From assembly GCF_034258515.1 (NCBI RefSeq), contig NZ_CP139438.1, positions 2,046,001-2,110,000 on the forward strand: DNA of 64,000 bases, read 5' to 3'. The position numbers were made by a program, and so were the translations under genes. The notes beneath the pieces are model-generated. The model saw only the letters and a program-made list of their open reading frames with translations, made no database searches and had not been told where the DNA came from. Shown here piece by piece: positions 44,734 through 53,995 of this stretch. Every line of letters begins with the position of its first letter. Within the stretch, counting starts at the first letter, position 1. Source of the stretch: Pseudarthrobacter oxydans (lineage in GTDB: Bacteria; Actinomycetota; Actinomycetes; Actinomycetales; Micrococcaceae).

Positions 44734-45734
44734 GACGGGGAAGGCCTTTCATCGGTAGGAAGCGGGACGGGCCCGGAGGCCGGGTCGGGCAGCGGCTGTG
44801 CGGCTGTAGCGGCGCCGACGATGTCCAGGAAGTTATGCAGCAGGGTGGAGTGGTTGCCCCGCAGCCAGGCGACAGCGAGTTCCACGGAAGGGACGTTTTC
44901 GATCTCCCGGTAGGCAACGCCGTCGAGCTGGAAAGCCCGCACCCGGGACGGCATGACCGCCACGCCGCCGCCGGCGGCAACGAATGCCAGCATGGTGGAG
45001 GTCTCGCCGACAACTTGGGTGATGCGCGGTTGAAAGCCGGCCTGCCGGCACAGGTCGGCGGTGATGCGGTAGAGCACGGACTCGGGCGCATATGCGATGA
45101 AGTCCTGATCCTGCAGTTCATGCATCGCCACGGACCTGTCCTCCGCCAGCGCGCTGAAGGAGGGAACAGCGACGACGAGCGGCTCCCGGGCGACGACGCG
45201 GTAGTCAATCTCCTGGGATGAGACGGGGGGACGCAGCAGTGCTGCGTCCAAAGTTCCGTCGCGGAGACCCGCTTCCATGGACGGGGTGAGCATTTCGCCG
45301 TTCAACGCCAAGGACAGGCCGGGAAGGACCTGTTTGGCAAGGCGCGCGATCTGGGGCATGACGCCATAAGTTGCGGACCCTGAAAACCCCACCCGGAGGA
45401 CGCCGGTGGCGCCCTTGCCGACCTGGTACACGTCCGCCTCCAGCGTTCCTATTTCGTTGACGATCTGCCGTCCCCGATCAAGCAGGAGCTGCCCCGCGGC
45501 CGTGAGGTCCACGCGCCGTGTGGTGCGGTTGAGCAGGCGCACCCCCAGCTGCTCCTCAAGCTGGCGGATCTGCTGGGAGAGGGGCGGCTGGGCCATATGG
45601 AGGCGCTTGGCCGCCCGGCCGAAATGCCGCTCCTCCGCAACAGCGATGAAGTAGTTCAGCTGCCGGAGCTCCACAGTGTGCCCGCCCTTCCGTTGGCGCA
45701 CGCCGGGGCTGCCCTGGCCGCGCGATTGATTCAC
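44730..45734 (-). CDS. catR: LysR-family regulator of the catechol genes
   Basis: A 334-residue LysR-type regulator. The helix-turn-helix is residues about 23-80 (ELRQLNYFIAVAEERHFGRAAKRLHMAQPPLSQQI), followed by a two-lobed effector domain. LysR proteins usually begin at the ELRQL segment, so a GTG at 45674 may be the true start and the first 20 residues may not be translated. It overlaps catB by 4 bp, which is unusual because cat regulators are often divergent. It probably responds to cis,cis-muconate. Confidence 0.92.
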   Translation of the reverse strand: MNQSRGQGSPGVRQRKGGHTVELRQLNYFIAVAEERHFGRAAKRLHMAQPPLSQQIRQLEEQLGVRLLNRTTRRVDLTAAGQLLLDRGRQIVNEIGTLEADVYQVGKGATGVLRVGFSGSATYGVMPQIARLAKQVLPGLSLALNGEMLTPSMEAGLRDGTLDAALLRPPVSSQEIDYRVVAREPLVVAVPSFSALAEDRSVAMHELQDQDFIAYAPESVLYRITADLCRQAGFQPRITQVVGETSTMLAFVAAGGGVAVMPSRVRAFQLDGVAYREIENVPSVELAVAWLRGNHSTLLHNFLDIVGAATAAQPLPDPASGPVPLPTDERPSPS

Positions 45735-45765
45735 AGAATAACCCTAAAACGCTCTACTGGTTTAT

Positions 45766-45781
45766 TAATGTGACTCAATTA
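45766..45781. promoter_or_regulatory. Candidate LysR box upstream of catR
   Basis: TAAT (45766-45769) and ATTA (45778-45781) form an inverted repeat, and the T at 45766 and A at 45778 fit the T-N11-A rule of LysR sites. It lies 32-47 bp upstream of the annotated ATG, between the symporter stop and catR. Confidence 0.4.
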
Positions 45782-45802
45782 CGCCAGAACAGCCTCCGCC
45801 GG

Positions 45803-47188
45803 CTACTTGGGCTGAGGGGCCGCCAGCTTTTCCTCCGTCCGGCTCCCGGCCAACTCCTCCACCTTGTGCCCGGCCTCCTCAAGCTTCCGCTGACGGGGGA
45901 CCAGCACGGTGACCAGGGCGCCCAGGAGCGCCACTGTGCCGTAAATGTAGAACGCCGTGGAGCCGCCGATGCCCGCGGCGGCAAGCCAGCCGCCGATGAT
46001 CGGACCCAGCACGCCGCCCAGCCGCCCTACGCTGGCGCACCACGCGACGCCCGCTGCGCGGGCGTTGGTAGTGAAGTAGTTGGATTGGAACCCGTACACC
46101 AAGACCTGGGTGCCGAGGGTTCCCACGCCGGCAACCGCGATGAAGGCAAAGAGCATGGGCAGCGGAAAGCTGAAGGTCATGAGCACGAGCGAGACGGTGG
46201 CAAGTCCGAACGTGGAGGCGATGATGCGCTGCGGGGCGCTCTTGTCCGCCAGGCGGGAGGCGACCAGGCCGCCCACGACGGCGCCAAGGTTCAGTGCAAG
46301 GGGGAAGAACAGGGCGTAGGTCCGTCCATAGCCGTAACCCTCCATGATCTTGGGCAGCCAGGTGTTGAGGCCGTAGGTCAGCAGCAGGCCGCAGAAGGAC
46401 ATGAGGCCCAGCAGGATGGAAGCCGCGGCGAACTGCCGGGAGAAGACGGCGGCAAAGCCGGACTTCCGGGGCGCTGCGCCCACCTCAAGGATCACGCGTT
46501 CCTCGAGGAGGGGTACGCCAGTGCGCTCCGCGACGGCCATGGCGTCCTGGTCGCGACCGCGGGCCAGCAGCCAGCGCGGGGACTCGGGGAGCTTGCGCCA
46601 TGCAACAGGCAGCAGGATAACCAGCGGCAGGGAACCGATGATGAACAGTCCGCGCCAGCCGAGGCTGTCGTGGAACAGGATGCCCATTATGGACGCGAGG
46701 ACGCCGCCTGCCGGGACGCCGGAATAGACAATCGCGTTGTAGAACTGGCGCCTTCCTGACGGCGCGAACTCAGCCATGGTGGCTCCTGCAGTGGCGATAA
46801 CCACGCCCAAGCCGAGCCCCGTTACGAACCGCATGGCCCCAAATGCAGGCACGCTTGCCGTCAGGGCCGTGACGAACATGCCCATTGAGAACCAGGCGAT
46901 GCCCAGGAGCATCAGCCGGCGCCTGCCGAAGAAGTCGCCCACGGCGCCGCAGACCAGCGAGCCCACGAGTACCCCGATCAACGCCCAGGAACCGAGGAGG
47001 CCCGCTGTGGCCACGTCGAACTTCCCGATCTGGGAGGGATCGGCGAGCAGCCCCGGCAGGACGGTGCCGTAAATGACCAGATCGTAGCCATCGAACACAA
47101 GGGCCGCGCAGATGATGAAGGCCACCCAATTGGCGGTGCGTTTTTCTTTTCCTGGATTTTCGGCGATAACGGCATGCGGTTGTGTCAT
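45803..47188 (-). CDS. MFS aromatic-acid:H+ symporter (AAHS type)
   Basis: A 461-residue, 12-helix transporter with the FDGYDLVIYGTVLPGLL signature of aromatic-acid:H+ symporters (PcaK/BenK group). It also has the loop GDFFGRRRLMLLG and a long central loop. The ATG at 47188 (MTQPHAVIAENPGKEK) is used; the frame extends to a TTG at 47197. It precedes catR in the same direction and is probably a benzoate or related aromatic-acid importer, the second one in the cluster beside BenE. Confidence 0.92.
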   Translation of the reverse strand: MTQPHAVIAENPGKEKRTANWVAFIICAALVFDGYDLVIYGTVLPGLLADPSQIGKFDVATAGLLGSWALIGVLVGSLVCGAVGDFFGRRRLMLLGIAWFSMGMFVTALTASVPAFGAMRFVTGLGLGVVIATAGATMAEFAPSGRRQFYNAIVYSGVPAGGVLASIMGILFHDSLGWRGLFIIGSLPLVILLPVAWRKLPESPRWLLARGRDQDAMAVAERTGVPLLEERVILEVGAAPRKSGFAAVFSRQFAAASILLGLMSFCGLLLTYGLNTWLPKIMEGYGYGRTYALFFPLALNLGAVVGGLVASRLADKSAPQRIIASTFGLATVSLVLMTFSFPLPMLFAFIAVAGVGTLGTQVLVYGFQSNYFTTNARAAGVAWCASVGRLGGVLGPIIGGWLAAAGIGGSTAFYIYGTVALLGALVTVLVPRQRKLEEAGHKVEELAGSRTEEKLAAPQPK

Positions 47189-47512
47189 GGTCCCCAAGTT
47201 CCTCTCTAGGTGATGGCGGGGGTGGGCATGCGCGTAAAGATGGCATCCGACCCGGTTGTTTCAGCCTGACAGAGGTGTGATGCAGGACATATGAGGCAAA
47301 TCCCCGGGATTCTGCCCGGGGGGTATTAGGAGCGCAGAACTACTGAAAGGTGCGCTTTAGGTAATAGATCCTACAAATCCGCACGAACGTAGGGACCCTC
47401 TGCCGCGCTGCCCTGATCCGCGTGGATACGCCTATCAGTCCAGACGATTCCGGTATGGAAGAGAGCCCTTAAACGGTGGTGTTACTGAGAAGGCCGCGGC
47501 TAGGCTGGCCGG
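47189..47512. other. Divergent intergenic region
   Basis: 324 bp between the divergent symporter and DinB-like genes. A GC hairpin (CCCCGGG 47302-47308, CCCGGGG 47315-47321) is present. No coding frame is supported. Promoters for both genes must lie here, but none could be assigned. Confidence 0.4.
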
Positions 47513-48211
47513 ATGATCAATACCGCCCGCCTATATTCGGACCTGTCCCGCCTGGGCAGGGAAACCGACATGTTTCTGGCCACAGTAGCGTCCCTCTCCG
47601 ATGCTGAGATGGCGGCTCCGTCACTGTGCGAAGGGTGGAGCCGGGCTGACGTCATCGCCCACGTGGCATCAAGCGGCCGCGCCTTGGTGAACCTCATCGA
47701 CGGCGCTGCCTCCGGCGTGGAACGGCAGCTTTATGCCTCACCCGAGGCGCGCTCCCAAGAAATTTCCGCCCTGGCCGCACTGCCGCGCGAGGAGCTCCTG
47801 GACGAACTGCGGGAGTCGGCCCGGAGCTTCGCGGAGCAGGCCCAACGGCTCAACGCGGAGCTGGCTGCCCCGGATGTCAACGTGAACGGCAAGGTCATCC
47901 CTGCGACGTCCATCGTTGCACTTCGCATCGCTGAAGTTGTCGTGCACCACCATGACCTTGACACGGCGTGGACCATCGAGGAAGCCGACCCTGATTCACT
48001 CCTGAACGCCATCGAAGCCGTGGTTCGTTCGCTGCGCGCCAAGGGCGTTCCGGGAATTACCGCGGTCACCGAAGAACGGGATGAATGGGTGATTGGTGAC
48101 GGCGCCCTGCACGTTAGGTCGGACCGGGAAGGCCTGCTCTTATGGCTTGCCCGGGGGGACAGTGAGCATATAGAGGCCGACGGACTCTTGCCTGCCCTGC
48201 CAGCTTGGTAG
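47513..48211 (+). CDS. DinB-like, maleylpyruvate isomerase-family mycothiol-dependent protein
   Basis: A 232-residue protein. The N-terminal four-helix bundle has SLCEGWSRADVIAHVASSGRALVNLI near residues 36-60, with the metal-binding His in the IAHVA segment. RIAEVVVHHHDLDTAW near 140 supplies further His residues. Members include mycothiol-dependent maleylpyruvate isomerases, but many have other or unknown roles. It stands alone and no gentisate genes are nearby, so isomerase function is not claimed. Confidence 0.85.
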   Translation: MINTARLYSDLSRLGRETDMFLATVASLSDAEMAAPSLCEGWSRADVIAHVASSGRALVNLIDGAASGVERQLYASPEARSQEISALAALPREELLDELRESARSFAEQAQRLNAELAAPDVNVNGKVIPATSIVALRIAEVVVHHHDLDTAWTIEEADPDSLLNAIEAVVRSLRAKGVPGITAVTEERDEWVIGDGALHVRSDREGLLLWLARGDSEHIEADGLLPALPAW

Positions 48212-48512
48212 CCGGGCCGAGAATCAGCAGTGCGGCAAGCCCGGGACGCGGAAGCCATCGGTGCGGGACCACTAGGCGGACGGCTCCAGATTCCTCGGGT
48301 TTCGCGGGTTGGCACTGTTTTCACACGCCGCACGCCCTGTTCGGGGAGGGGCGGAAGGAGTATTTCTGCCCGAAGCCCAAGTGGCGCACCTGCATGTCGT
48401 GCGCAGGTGCGCGCACGACGGCAGGCCTCTCCCATAGGATTTCATCAACTATGCTCGGGTTGGCCGGCCGGACTTTGCTTCCGGTAGTTCCGGGCTTTGG
48501 GGGGGGATTGTT
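48212..48512. other. Leader region of the LysM gene with two competing hairpins
   Basis: Two perfect stems share bases and exclude each other. One pairs 48384-48393 with 48403-48412 (10 bp). The other pairs 48396-48404 with 48411-48419 (9 bp). They lie about 95-130 bp before the LysM start. A reverse-side terminator for the upstream gene or an attenuator are both possible. A 104-residue frame across the region has no recognisable motif. Confidence 0.45.
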
Positions 48513-49559
48513 ATGGTGAAAATCGGCGACACTGTCGTGGCACGGAAGCATGGAGGGAAAGCCCGTTGGGCAGTTGCGTGCATGACGCTATTAGCGGTGG
48601 GGCTGTCCGCATGCACGCAAACTGAACCCCCCGCCGCATTACACCCGACCACCGCCGCGCCGGAAGTGACAACGGCCAGCGACGAAAAGCCTTCCCTGCG
48701 TGGGGAAGCGGTGACCGACTCGTTCGGCAATGTGGATTACTACACCACCGTCTCTGGTGACACCCTTGCTAGCGTGGCTGCCGCTTACAACCTTTCAGAG
48801 GCAAAGGTCGCTGAATTCAATGAAATCCAGCCAAGTTCACCGGTGAGTCCGGGTACAAGACTCCGGTTGATTCCAGCTAACCCAGTAACGGGGGCAAAGG
48901 GAACGGCCACCATTGACGCCAACGGGATCCCGACCAGTTACAAGGTGGAAACCGGTGACACCTTGAGTGGCATTACGTACCGGTTCAATCTAACCCAGGA
49001 GCAATTAGCCGAAGCGAACAAGGTCCCGTTCACCTACGAAAAAGGTGGCACCTACTTCATCCGGTCTGGACACGTTATCCAGCTGCAGAAAAAACCGGTG
49101 GACAGCCGATCAGGCACGGGAAAAACAGTCAACAACTCGTTTGGCCAAGCCGTCTATTACACCACCGTGGACGGTGACTCGTTCGACGGCCTCGGATACA
49201 AATTCCGCTCCACTACCGAACAGATCCTGCTTTACAACCCGTCACTCGCCGCAAACGAGCCGATCCCGGCGGGAAGCAAACTGCGGTTGATACCCGGCGA
49301 ACTCAAGATCGAGGGTGCGCAGGGCACGTCCACTGCCGATGCTGAAGGGATTCCACTCACCTACACCACAGCCCCCGGTGACACGGAGCGCCAAGTCTCG
49401 TTCCGATTCAGCATCACCGACCTGCGAGCAGCGAACCGCCCGACCACCGGAACAGGCGGAGCATGGTACGAATTTGCTGACCTGCCAACTGTCGAACTAG
49501 CGCCCGGACAGACCATAAGCCTCGCGCTGGACAAGCCGATCAACAAACCGGGCCTTTAG
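48513..49559 (+). CDS. LysM-repeat lipoprotein
   Basis: A 348-residue surface protein. A signal peptide ends in the lipobox LSACT near residue 32, followed by a Pro/Thr/Ala linker. Four LysM-like modules follow: DYYTTVSGDTLASVAAAYNLS, SYKVETGDTLSGITYRFNLT, VYYTTVDGDSFDGLGYKFRS and LTYTTAPGDTERQVSFRFS. Modules 1 and 3 share an SFG.xYYTT opening and modules 2 and 4 share a DAxGIP opening, which indicates duplication of a two-module unit. LysM binds peptidoglycan sugars; no hydrolase domain is present. Its 3' end overlaps the convergent oxidoreductase frame by 63 bp. Confidence 0.88.
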   Translation: MVKIGDTVVARKHGGKARWAVACMTLLAVGLSACTQTEPPAALHPTTAAPEVTTASDEKPSLRGEAVTDSFGNVDYYTTVSGDTLASVAAAYNLSEAKVAEFNEIQPSSPVSPGTRLRLIPANPVTGAKGTATIDANGIPTSYKVETGDTLSGITYRFNLTQEQLAEANKVPFTYEKGGTYFIRSGHVIQLQKKPVDSRSGTGKTVNNSFGQAVYYTTVDGDSFDGLGYKFRSTTEQILLYNPSLAANEPIPAGSKLRLIPGELKIEGAQGTSTADAEGIPLTYTTAPGDTERQVSFRFSITDLRAANRPTTGTGGAWYEFADLPTVELAPGQTISLALDKPINKPGL

Positions 49560-50510
49560 GCTGCGGCGGGCATTCACTGCCCGGCAGGTGGCGTATGAGA
49601 CGGCAAGAAGCACTGCAGCATCCTCGCGGAACCAGGCGGGACGCCGGTCCCTAAGCTTCGCGACCTGGAACGCCAGGACCCGCTTGCCGTTGGGAAGGAG
49701 GTTACCCGCGAAGACAATTGCACCGTAGAGGTAGAACAGCGCGATGCTGCGGGCATTCTTTCGACCTCCAGCGGTAGTGCCGTAGTGTCCGTACATCACG
49801 AGTCGTCCGCGTCGACGGAGGGCACGGTAGGATCCGATCGAGACCTTCCCGCCGATGCCGTCGAGCACGACGTCCACCCCATCGCCTGTGAGTTCGCGGA
49901 TCCGCTGGACAAAACTTCCACCCGTGTAGTCGATGGGCGTCGCGCCGAGACCTGAGATCACGCCCGTCTGGCTTTTGGAGCCCGTGCCGAACAGCTCCAG
50001 ACGCGCGATACGTCCGAGCTGGAGGACGGCCGTACCCACACCTCCTGCTGCGCCGTGGACGAGTAGTCGTTCTCCCTTCCTGACCCAGGCGCAGCGGTGC
50101 AGCATCTGGTGTGCAGTGACATAGTTAAAGATCACAACCGCCACCCCGGCGGGGTCCAGGCCTGCCGGTACCGGCACCAGCCACCAGGACGGAACACACA
50201 GATAGGTGGCATGGCTGCCGTACACGGAAATCGCTGCTACGCTCTCGCCCAGCTCAAAACCAATGACTCCTTCACCTATCTTGTCGACAGTTCCGACGAA
50301 CTCGTAGCCTGGCGTAAAGGGAGGTTTTGGCCCTCCTGGATAGGTTCCTTCGCGGATGAGAACATCAGGGTAGCCGACGCCCGATACGGCGATCCGCACG
50401 CGGATCTCTCCCGGGCGCGGTTCGGGGACTGGTTCTTCGACAAGTGTCATGACCTCAGGTCCGCCGTAGCGGGGCACGACGATCCGTCGGTTGTATTGAG
50501 ACGCCTGCAT
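49497..50510 (-). CDS. Zinc-less MDR quinone oxidoreductase, apparently 3'-truncated
   Basis: A 337-residue medium-chain dehydrogenase/reductase of the quinone oxidoreductase group. It has PGYEFVGTVDKIGEGV for the catalytic domain and LVHGAAGGVGTAVLQLGRIA for NADPH binding. After RPAWFREDAAVLLAV (about residue 300) the expected end, with a conserved EA..AH..L segment and GK.vl tail, is replaced by an unrelated Arg/Lys-rich tail. The last 63 bp lie inside the convergent LysM gene. This suggests the original 3' end was lost in a rearrangement; function may be impaired. Confidence 0.75.
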   Translation of the reverse strand: MQASQYNRRIVVPRYGGPEVMTLVEEPVPEPRPGEIRVRIAVSGVGYPDVLIREGTYPGGPKPPFTPGYEFVGTVDKIGEGVIGFELGESVAAISVYGSHATYLCVPSWWLVPVPAGLDPAGVAVVIFNYVTAHQMLHRCAWVRKGERLLVHGAAGGVGTAVLQLGRIARLELFGTGSKSQTGVISGLGATPIDYTGGSFVQRIRELTGDGVDVVLDGIGGKVSIGSYRALRRRGRLVMYGHYGTTAGGRKNARSIALFYLYGAIVFAGNLLPNGKRVLAFQVAKLRDRRPAWFREDAAVLLAVSYATCRAVNARRSLKARFVDRLVQREAYGLSGR

Positions 50511-50929
50511 TGCCCGTCACTTCGCGTTGTCGGTCCGGATGCCAGGATCCGAGGATATTTTGATGCGAGACGAACGAGTAGAGGCAAACGGCACCCCAGC
50601 CAGGCTGTCTAGTCTGGAGCCGAACGCTCGATTTGGATCCATGTCCCCTGGGAAGGACGGAAGAACGAACGAGGAGGCGGCGGTGCCGCCTGGTCTGTAA
50701 CTTGCTGACACTTGCATGACTTTCGGCACTGGGCCGCGGGATCCTGTGGTGTGCAGCATGGAGGCATGCACGGCGCCGTGACCCTCGCATTTCACCCTGG
50801 GGTTGGTCTGGCAGGGCGCCCCGGGGATGGCCTCGGCCTGGATCGGCATCGCAGCGCACAGCGTTCAGGGCCTGTTTTTTGCTGTTCTGATGCTCCCTCT
50901 CGTACGTGGATGAGCCGGAAGGAGCTGTC
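50511..50929. other. Non-coding divergent gap
   Basis: 419 bp between the truncated oxidoreductase and the hydrolase gene. Both strands carry chance open frames without motifs or ribosome sites. No hairpin or operator was convincing. Confidence 0.4.
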
Positions 50930-52990
50930 ATGACTGCTTCGACAAGGCAGATGTTTCCAGTGGCGCGTATTCTCGCTCTCGCGCTCATCGCGGTTATGAC
51001 AGCCGGCCTGGTATACGTCGGTCTCGCCTCCCGCGACGAGCGGATCTCTCCGCCGCCCGGTGCAGCGGCTGGTGATCTGACCCTGGAACCTTGCAGCTAC
51101 GACACTGAAAGTGGCCCCGTGGCCGCCGACTGCGGCACTCTGGTCATTCCCGAGAACCCCACCGATCCCGAGGCACGACTGATCGCACTACCCGTAACCC
51201 GCATCCACGCCCGCTCGGAGCAGCCCGGCGAACCGATCTTCTGGTTGGACGGCGGCCCCGGCGGCACGAACATGGAGTTCAAGCAGGCGAACCGGCTCAC
51301 AGATAAACACGATCTTGTCCTGGTGGGCTATCGCGGCATCGACGGCTCGGTCCGCCTGGACTGCCCCGAGGTGGAGGCAGCGCTCGGCGGCTCCGACGAC
51401 CTCCTTGGCGAAGAGTTCCTCCGGGCGTACGCCGAAGCGTTCGGGAGGTGTGCGGACCGGCTGACCAACGAGGGCGTCGACCTCACTCAGTACGGGCTCG
51501 TGCAGCAGGTCGATGATATGGAAGCCGCCCGCGCGGCACTCGGCTACGACCGGATCGATTTGCTGAGTCAGAGCGCCGGCACGCGGACCGCGATGATCTA
51601 CGCCTGGCGCTATCCCGACAGCATCCATCGCTCGGTCATGATCGCGGTCAACCCACCCGGTCACCTGCTTTACGACGTCCATATGACAGACGAGCTGATG
51701 GACCGGCTCTCGGCCTACTGCACCAAGGATGTTGCGTGCCGGGCGCGTACCGACGACCTCGCTGCAGCGATTCGGCAGACCGCGGCTGACATGCCAGACC
51801 GGTGGGGGTTGCTGCCGGTCAAGGGTGGCATTGTGCGGGCCTCGTCGTTCGTCGGCATGACGCAGCCGAACTCGGCGTTACCGCCGGGACGCGACGCGAC
51901 GCTCGAAGCATGGATGACGGCTGCCGCAGGTGATCAAAGCGGGTTCTGGCTGATCTCGCTGCTCAGCGAAACGATGTACCCGAAGTTCTTCGTCTGGGGC
52001 CAGTATGCCGCGGCCGCCAGCCTCGACACCGTGGCGGCGCGGGAATACTTCGCCTCCACGGACCGGGACTACTCGAACCTCGGCTACGCCGCCAGTGCGA
52101 GTAGCTGGGGTGAGGGCCGTTGGCTGGACCTATGGCCCGTCGCAGCAGAGAAGGACGAGTACCGCCAGGTGCGCACCTCGGAGGTGCAGACCCTGCTCAT
52201 CAACGGCGAGCTCGACATGGCCACGCCACCGCAGGCGGCAACGACCCAGTTGCTGCCGTCGCTACCCAACGGGCAGGAGGTCGTGCTTACCGGGTTCGGA
52301 CACTCACCCACCTTCTGGGCCGACCAGCCTGAGGCCGGCACCCGATTGATCACGACGTTCCTCGACAGCAGCCGGGTCGACGACTCCCTTTACGAGCCAC
52401 AACCGGTCAACTTCACTCCGTCGACGACGCTTGGCTGGACCGCGAAGAGCGTGCTGGGCGTGATGGTCGCCGTGGCGGTGCTCACTATCGGGTCGCTGGT
52501 CTGGATGGCCCGACGGACCCTTAAGGGTGGCATCGGACCCAGGGCCAGCGCCGCACTGCGATCGGTGTATCCGATCGTGCTTGGCCTCGGCGGATGGTTC
52601 CTCGCCATACTGTCTTTCCAGGTTGCCCGGATGAACGTGCCACTCGACAGCGAGCCGCTCGTCGTTCTCGCGGCGGGCTCGCCGATCGGTTTGGGGGTCT
52701 TCCTGGCCTGGACCAGCCGGACCCGGTCAGCAAAGACTACGCAGACCGGGTTCGCCGTGGCCGTGCCGGGTGCCCTCGTTGGCGCCTGGCTTGGCTTCAA
52801 CGCCTCGACGGCCCCGTTCGTCGGGATCGGGTTCGCAATCGTGGGTTCCATCGCAGCTGCCAACCTCGCCCTGATTTTCCTCGACATAGCCACCGTCCCC
52901 TCCACGGGGTCGATCCCAAGTAAGCTGCGGGGCCCTGCGGACCATTCAGGGAGTGCAAAACGGATCTCTACGAACCGGAGCCCGAAATAG
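50930..52990 (+). CDS. Alpha/beta hydrolase with C-terminal membrane domain
   Basis: A 686-residue protein. A membrane helix at 12-34 is followed by an extracytoplasmic alpha/beta hydrolase (about 50-500) related to secreted tripeptidyl-aminopeptidase-type hydrolases. FWLDGGPGG at 104-112 forms the oxyanion region and Ser215 in LLSQSAGT is the likely nucleophile. Asp in INGELDMATPP and His in GFGHSP complete the triad. About four more hydrophobic helices follow (from residue 510). Start: AAGGAG lies 5 bp before the ATG at 50930. The C-terminal membrane part is unusual. The substrate is unknown; peptides or esters are possible. Confidence 0.85.
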   Translation: MTASTRQMFPVARILALALIAVMTAGLVYVGLASRDERISPPPGAAAGDLTLEPCSYDTESGPVAADCGTLVIPENPTDPEARLIALPVTRIHARSEQPGEPIFWLDGGPGGTNMEFKQANRLTDKHDLVLVGYRGIDGSVRLDCPEVEAALGGSDDLLGEEFLRAYAEAFGRCADRLTNEGVDLTQYGLVQQVDDMEAARAALGYDRIDLLSQSAGTRTAMIYAWRYPDSIHRSVMIAVNPPGHLLYDVHMTDELMDRLSAYCTKDVACRARTDDLAAAIRQTAADMPDRWGLLPVKGGIVRASSFVGMTQPNSALPPGRDATLEAWMTAAAGDQSGFWLISLLSETMYPKFFVWGQYAAAASLDTVAAREYFASTDRDYSNLGYAASASSWGEGRWLDLWPVAAEKDEYRQVRTSEVQTLLINGELDMATPPQAATTQLLPSLPNGQEVVLTGFGHSPTFWADQPEAGTRLITTFLDSSRVDDSLYEPQPVNFTPSTTLGWTAKSVLGVMVAVAVLTIGSLVWMARRTLKGGIGPRASAALRSVYPIVLGLGGWFLAILSFQVARMNVPLDSEPLVVLAAGSPIGLGVFLAWTSRTRSAKTTQTGFAVAVPGALVGAWLGFNASTAPFVGIGFAIVGSIAAANLALIFLDIATVPSTGSIPSKLRGPADHSGSAKRISTNRSPK

Positions 52991-53023
52991 ACGATGCACC
53001 GATGTGTATCACCCGCGCGTCGG

Positions 53024-53995
53024 CTACGCCAGCGGAAGCTCCAGGCACCCTTCGCCGGCATTCCAGCTGCTTCCGGTGCCCAAGTCGCTGCAGAGGCGGG
53101 CCATCCGGTCCGCGGTATCGCGGGCGCTCCGGACTGCCAGCCGGACCCGGAAGCCGGCGATGATGGTGGGAAACAAGCGCAGGGCCCGCGGCGTTCCGCC
53201 GTCGGTTTCCATCAGGAAGATGAAGGACAGGTCGTTGCGTTCCTCAGGGTCCACGGCGTAGTCATCGACGAAGTCCCCGGCGCTGTAGATGATGGGCCGG
53301 CCCCGGTAGACCTCGACGCCGCGGAAGACATGCGGTGAATGGCCGAAGACGACGTCGGCGCCCGCCTCGACCAGCTGCCGCGCCAGTGCCCGGTGCTCTG
53401 GTGGGGCGTCGGAGCCCCAGTTGCCACCCCAGTGGGCCGATACGATGAGCAGTTGCACACGTGCCTTGGTCCGTCGGAGCAGCGCCAGCAGTTGGTCGAC
53501 GCGCTGCCCGTGGGTTGTCACGGGGACGTAGTACACGCCGGGGGTGCCGGGAGCCGCCTCCCATTCCGGCTGGTTGTCCGTGAACGCCACGAACCCGACG
53601 GCGGTGCCTCCCACGCGGCAGACGGCTGGCCGAGCGGCTGAGGTCAGGTCCGTACCCGCGCCCGCATGCAGGATTCCGTGCCGGTCCAGTGTGGGAAGCA
53701 TTTCCTGCAGCGCGTCCGTTCCGTAATCGAGCACGTGGTTGTTCGCCAGGGAGACCAGGTCGATCTGCGCCAGGAGCAGGCTGCGTACGTTCTTCAGGTC
53801 GGTGCGGAACGTGAAGACCTTGCCCGGGGCGGGTTTGCCGCCGTCGGCCAGCACGCATTCGAGGTTGGCGATCCTCAGGTCCGCCCGCCGCAGGACCGGA
53901 AGGATGTCACCCCAGGGATAGGCGGGGGCAACGGTCTGCAGGTGGTCGTTCACCAGCCGGCCGAGCATGACGTCGCCGAGGAATGCGATCTGCAT
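53024..53995 (-). CDS. CapA/PgsA-like metallophosphatase-fold protein
   Basis: A 323-residue protein of the CapA (poly-gamma-glutamate synthesis) family. It starts MQIAFLGDVMLGR with the metal-binding Asp. NLECVLADGG, LANNHVLDYG, SAHWGGNWG and GHSPHVFRGVEVYRG supply the calcineurin-like motif set. No signal peptide is seen, so it appears cytoplasmic. The frame extends to 54253 but runs antisense into the next gene; the ATG at 53995 is used. No other capsule genes are nearby, so a true poly-glutamate role is doubtful. Confidence 0.87.
   Translation of the reverse strand: MQIAFLGDVMLGRLVNDHLQTVAPAYPWGDILPVLRRADLRIANLECVLADGGKPAPGKVFTFRTDLKNVRSLLLAQIDLVSLANNHVLDYGTDALQEMLPTLDRHGILHAGAGTDLTSAARPAVCRVGGTAVGFVAFTDNQPEWEAAPGTPGVYYVPVTTHGQRVDQLLALLRRTKARVQLLIVSAHWGGNWGSDAPPEHRALARQLVEAGADVVFGHSPHVFRGVEVYRGRPIIYSAGDFVDDYAVDPEERNDLSFIFLMETDGGTPRALRLFPTIIAGFRVRLAVRSARDTADRMARLCSDLGTGSSWNAGEGCLELPLA

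Noticed and set aside
48205..48519. 104-codon frame containing a CxxC-like stretch
   Set aside because: It crosses the hairpin leader, has no ribosome site or family match, and the Cys pair is probably chance.
53024..53995. Capsule (poly-gamma-glutamate) biosynthesis locus
   Set aside because: Only the CapA-like gene is present, with no CapB/CapC partners, so a capsule locus is not supported.
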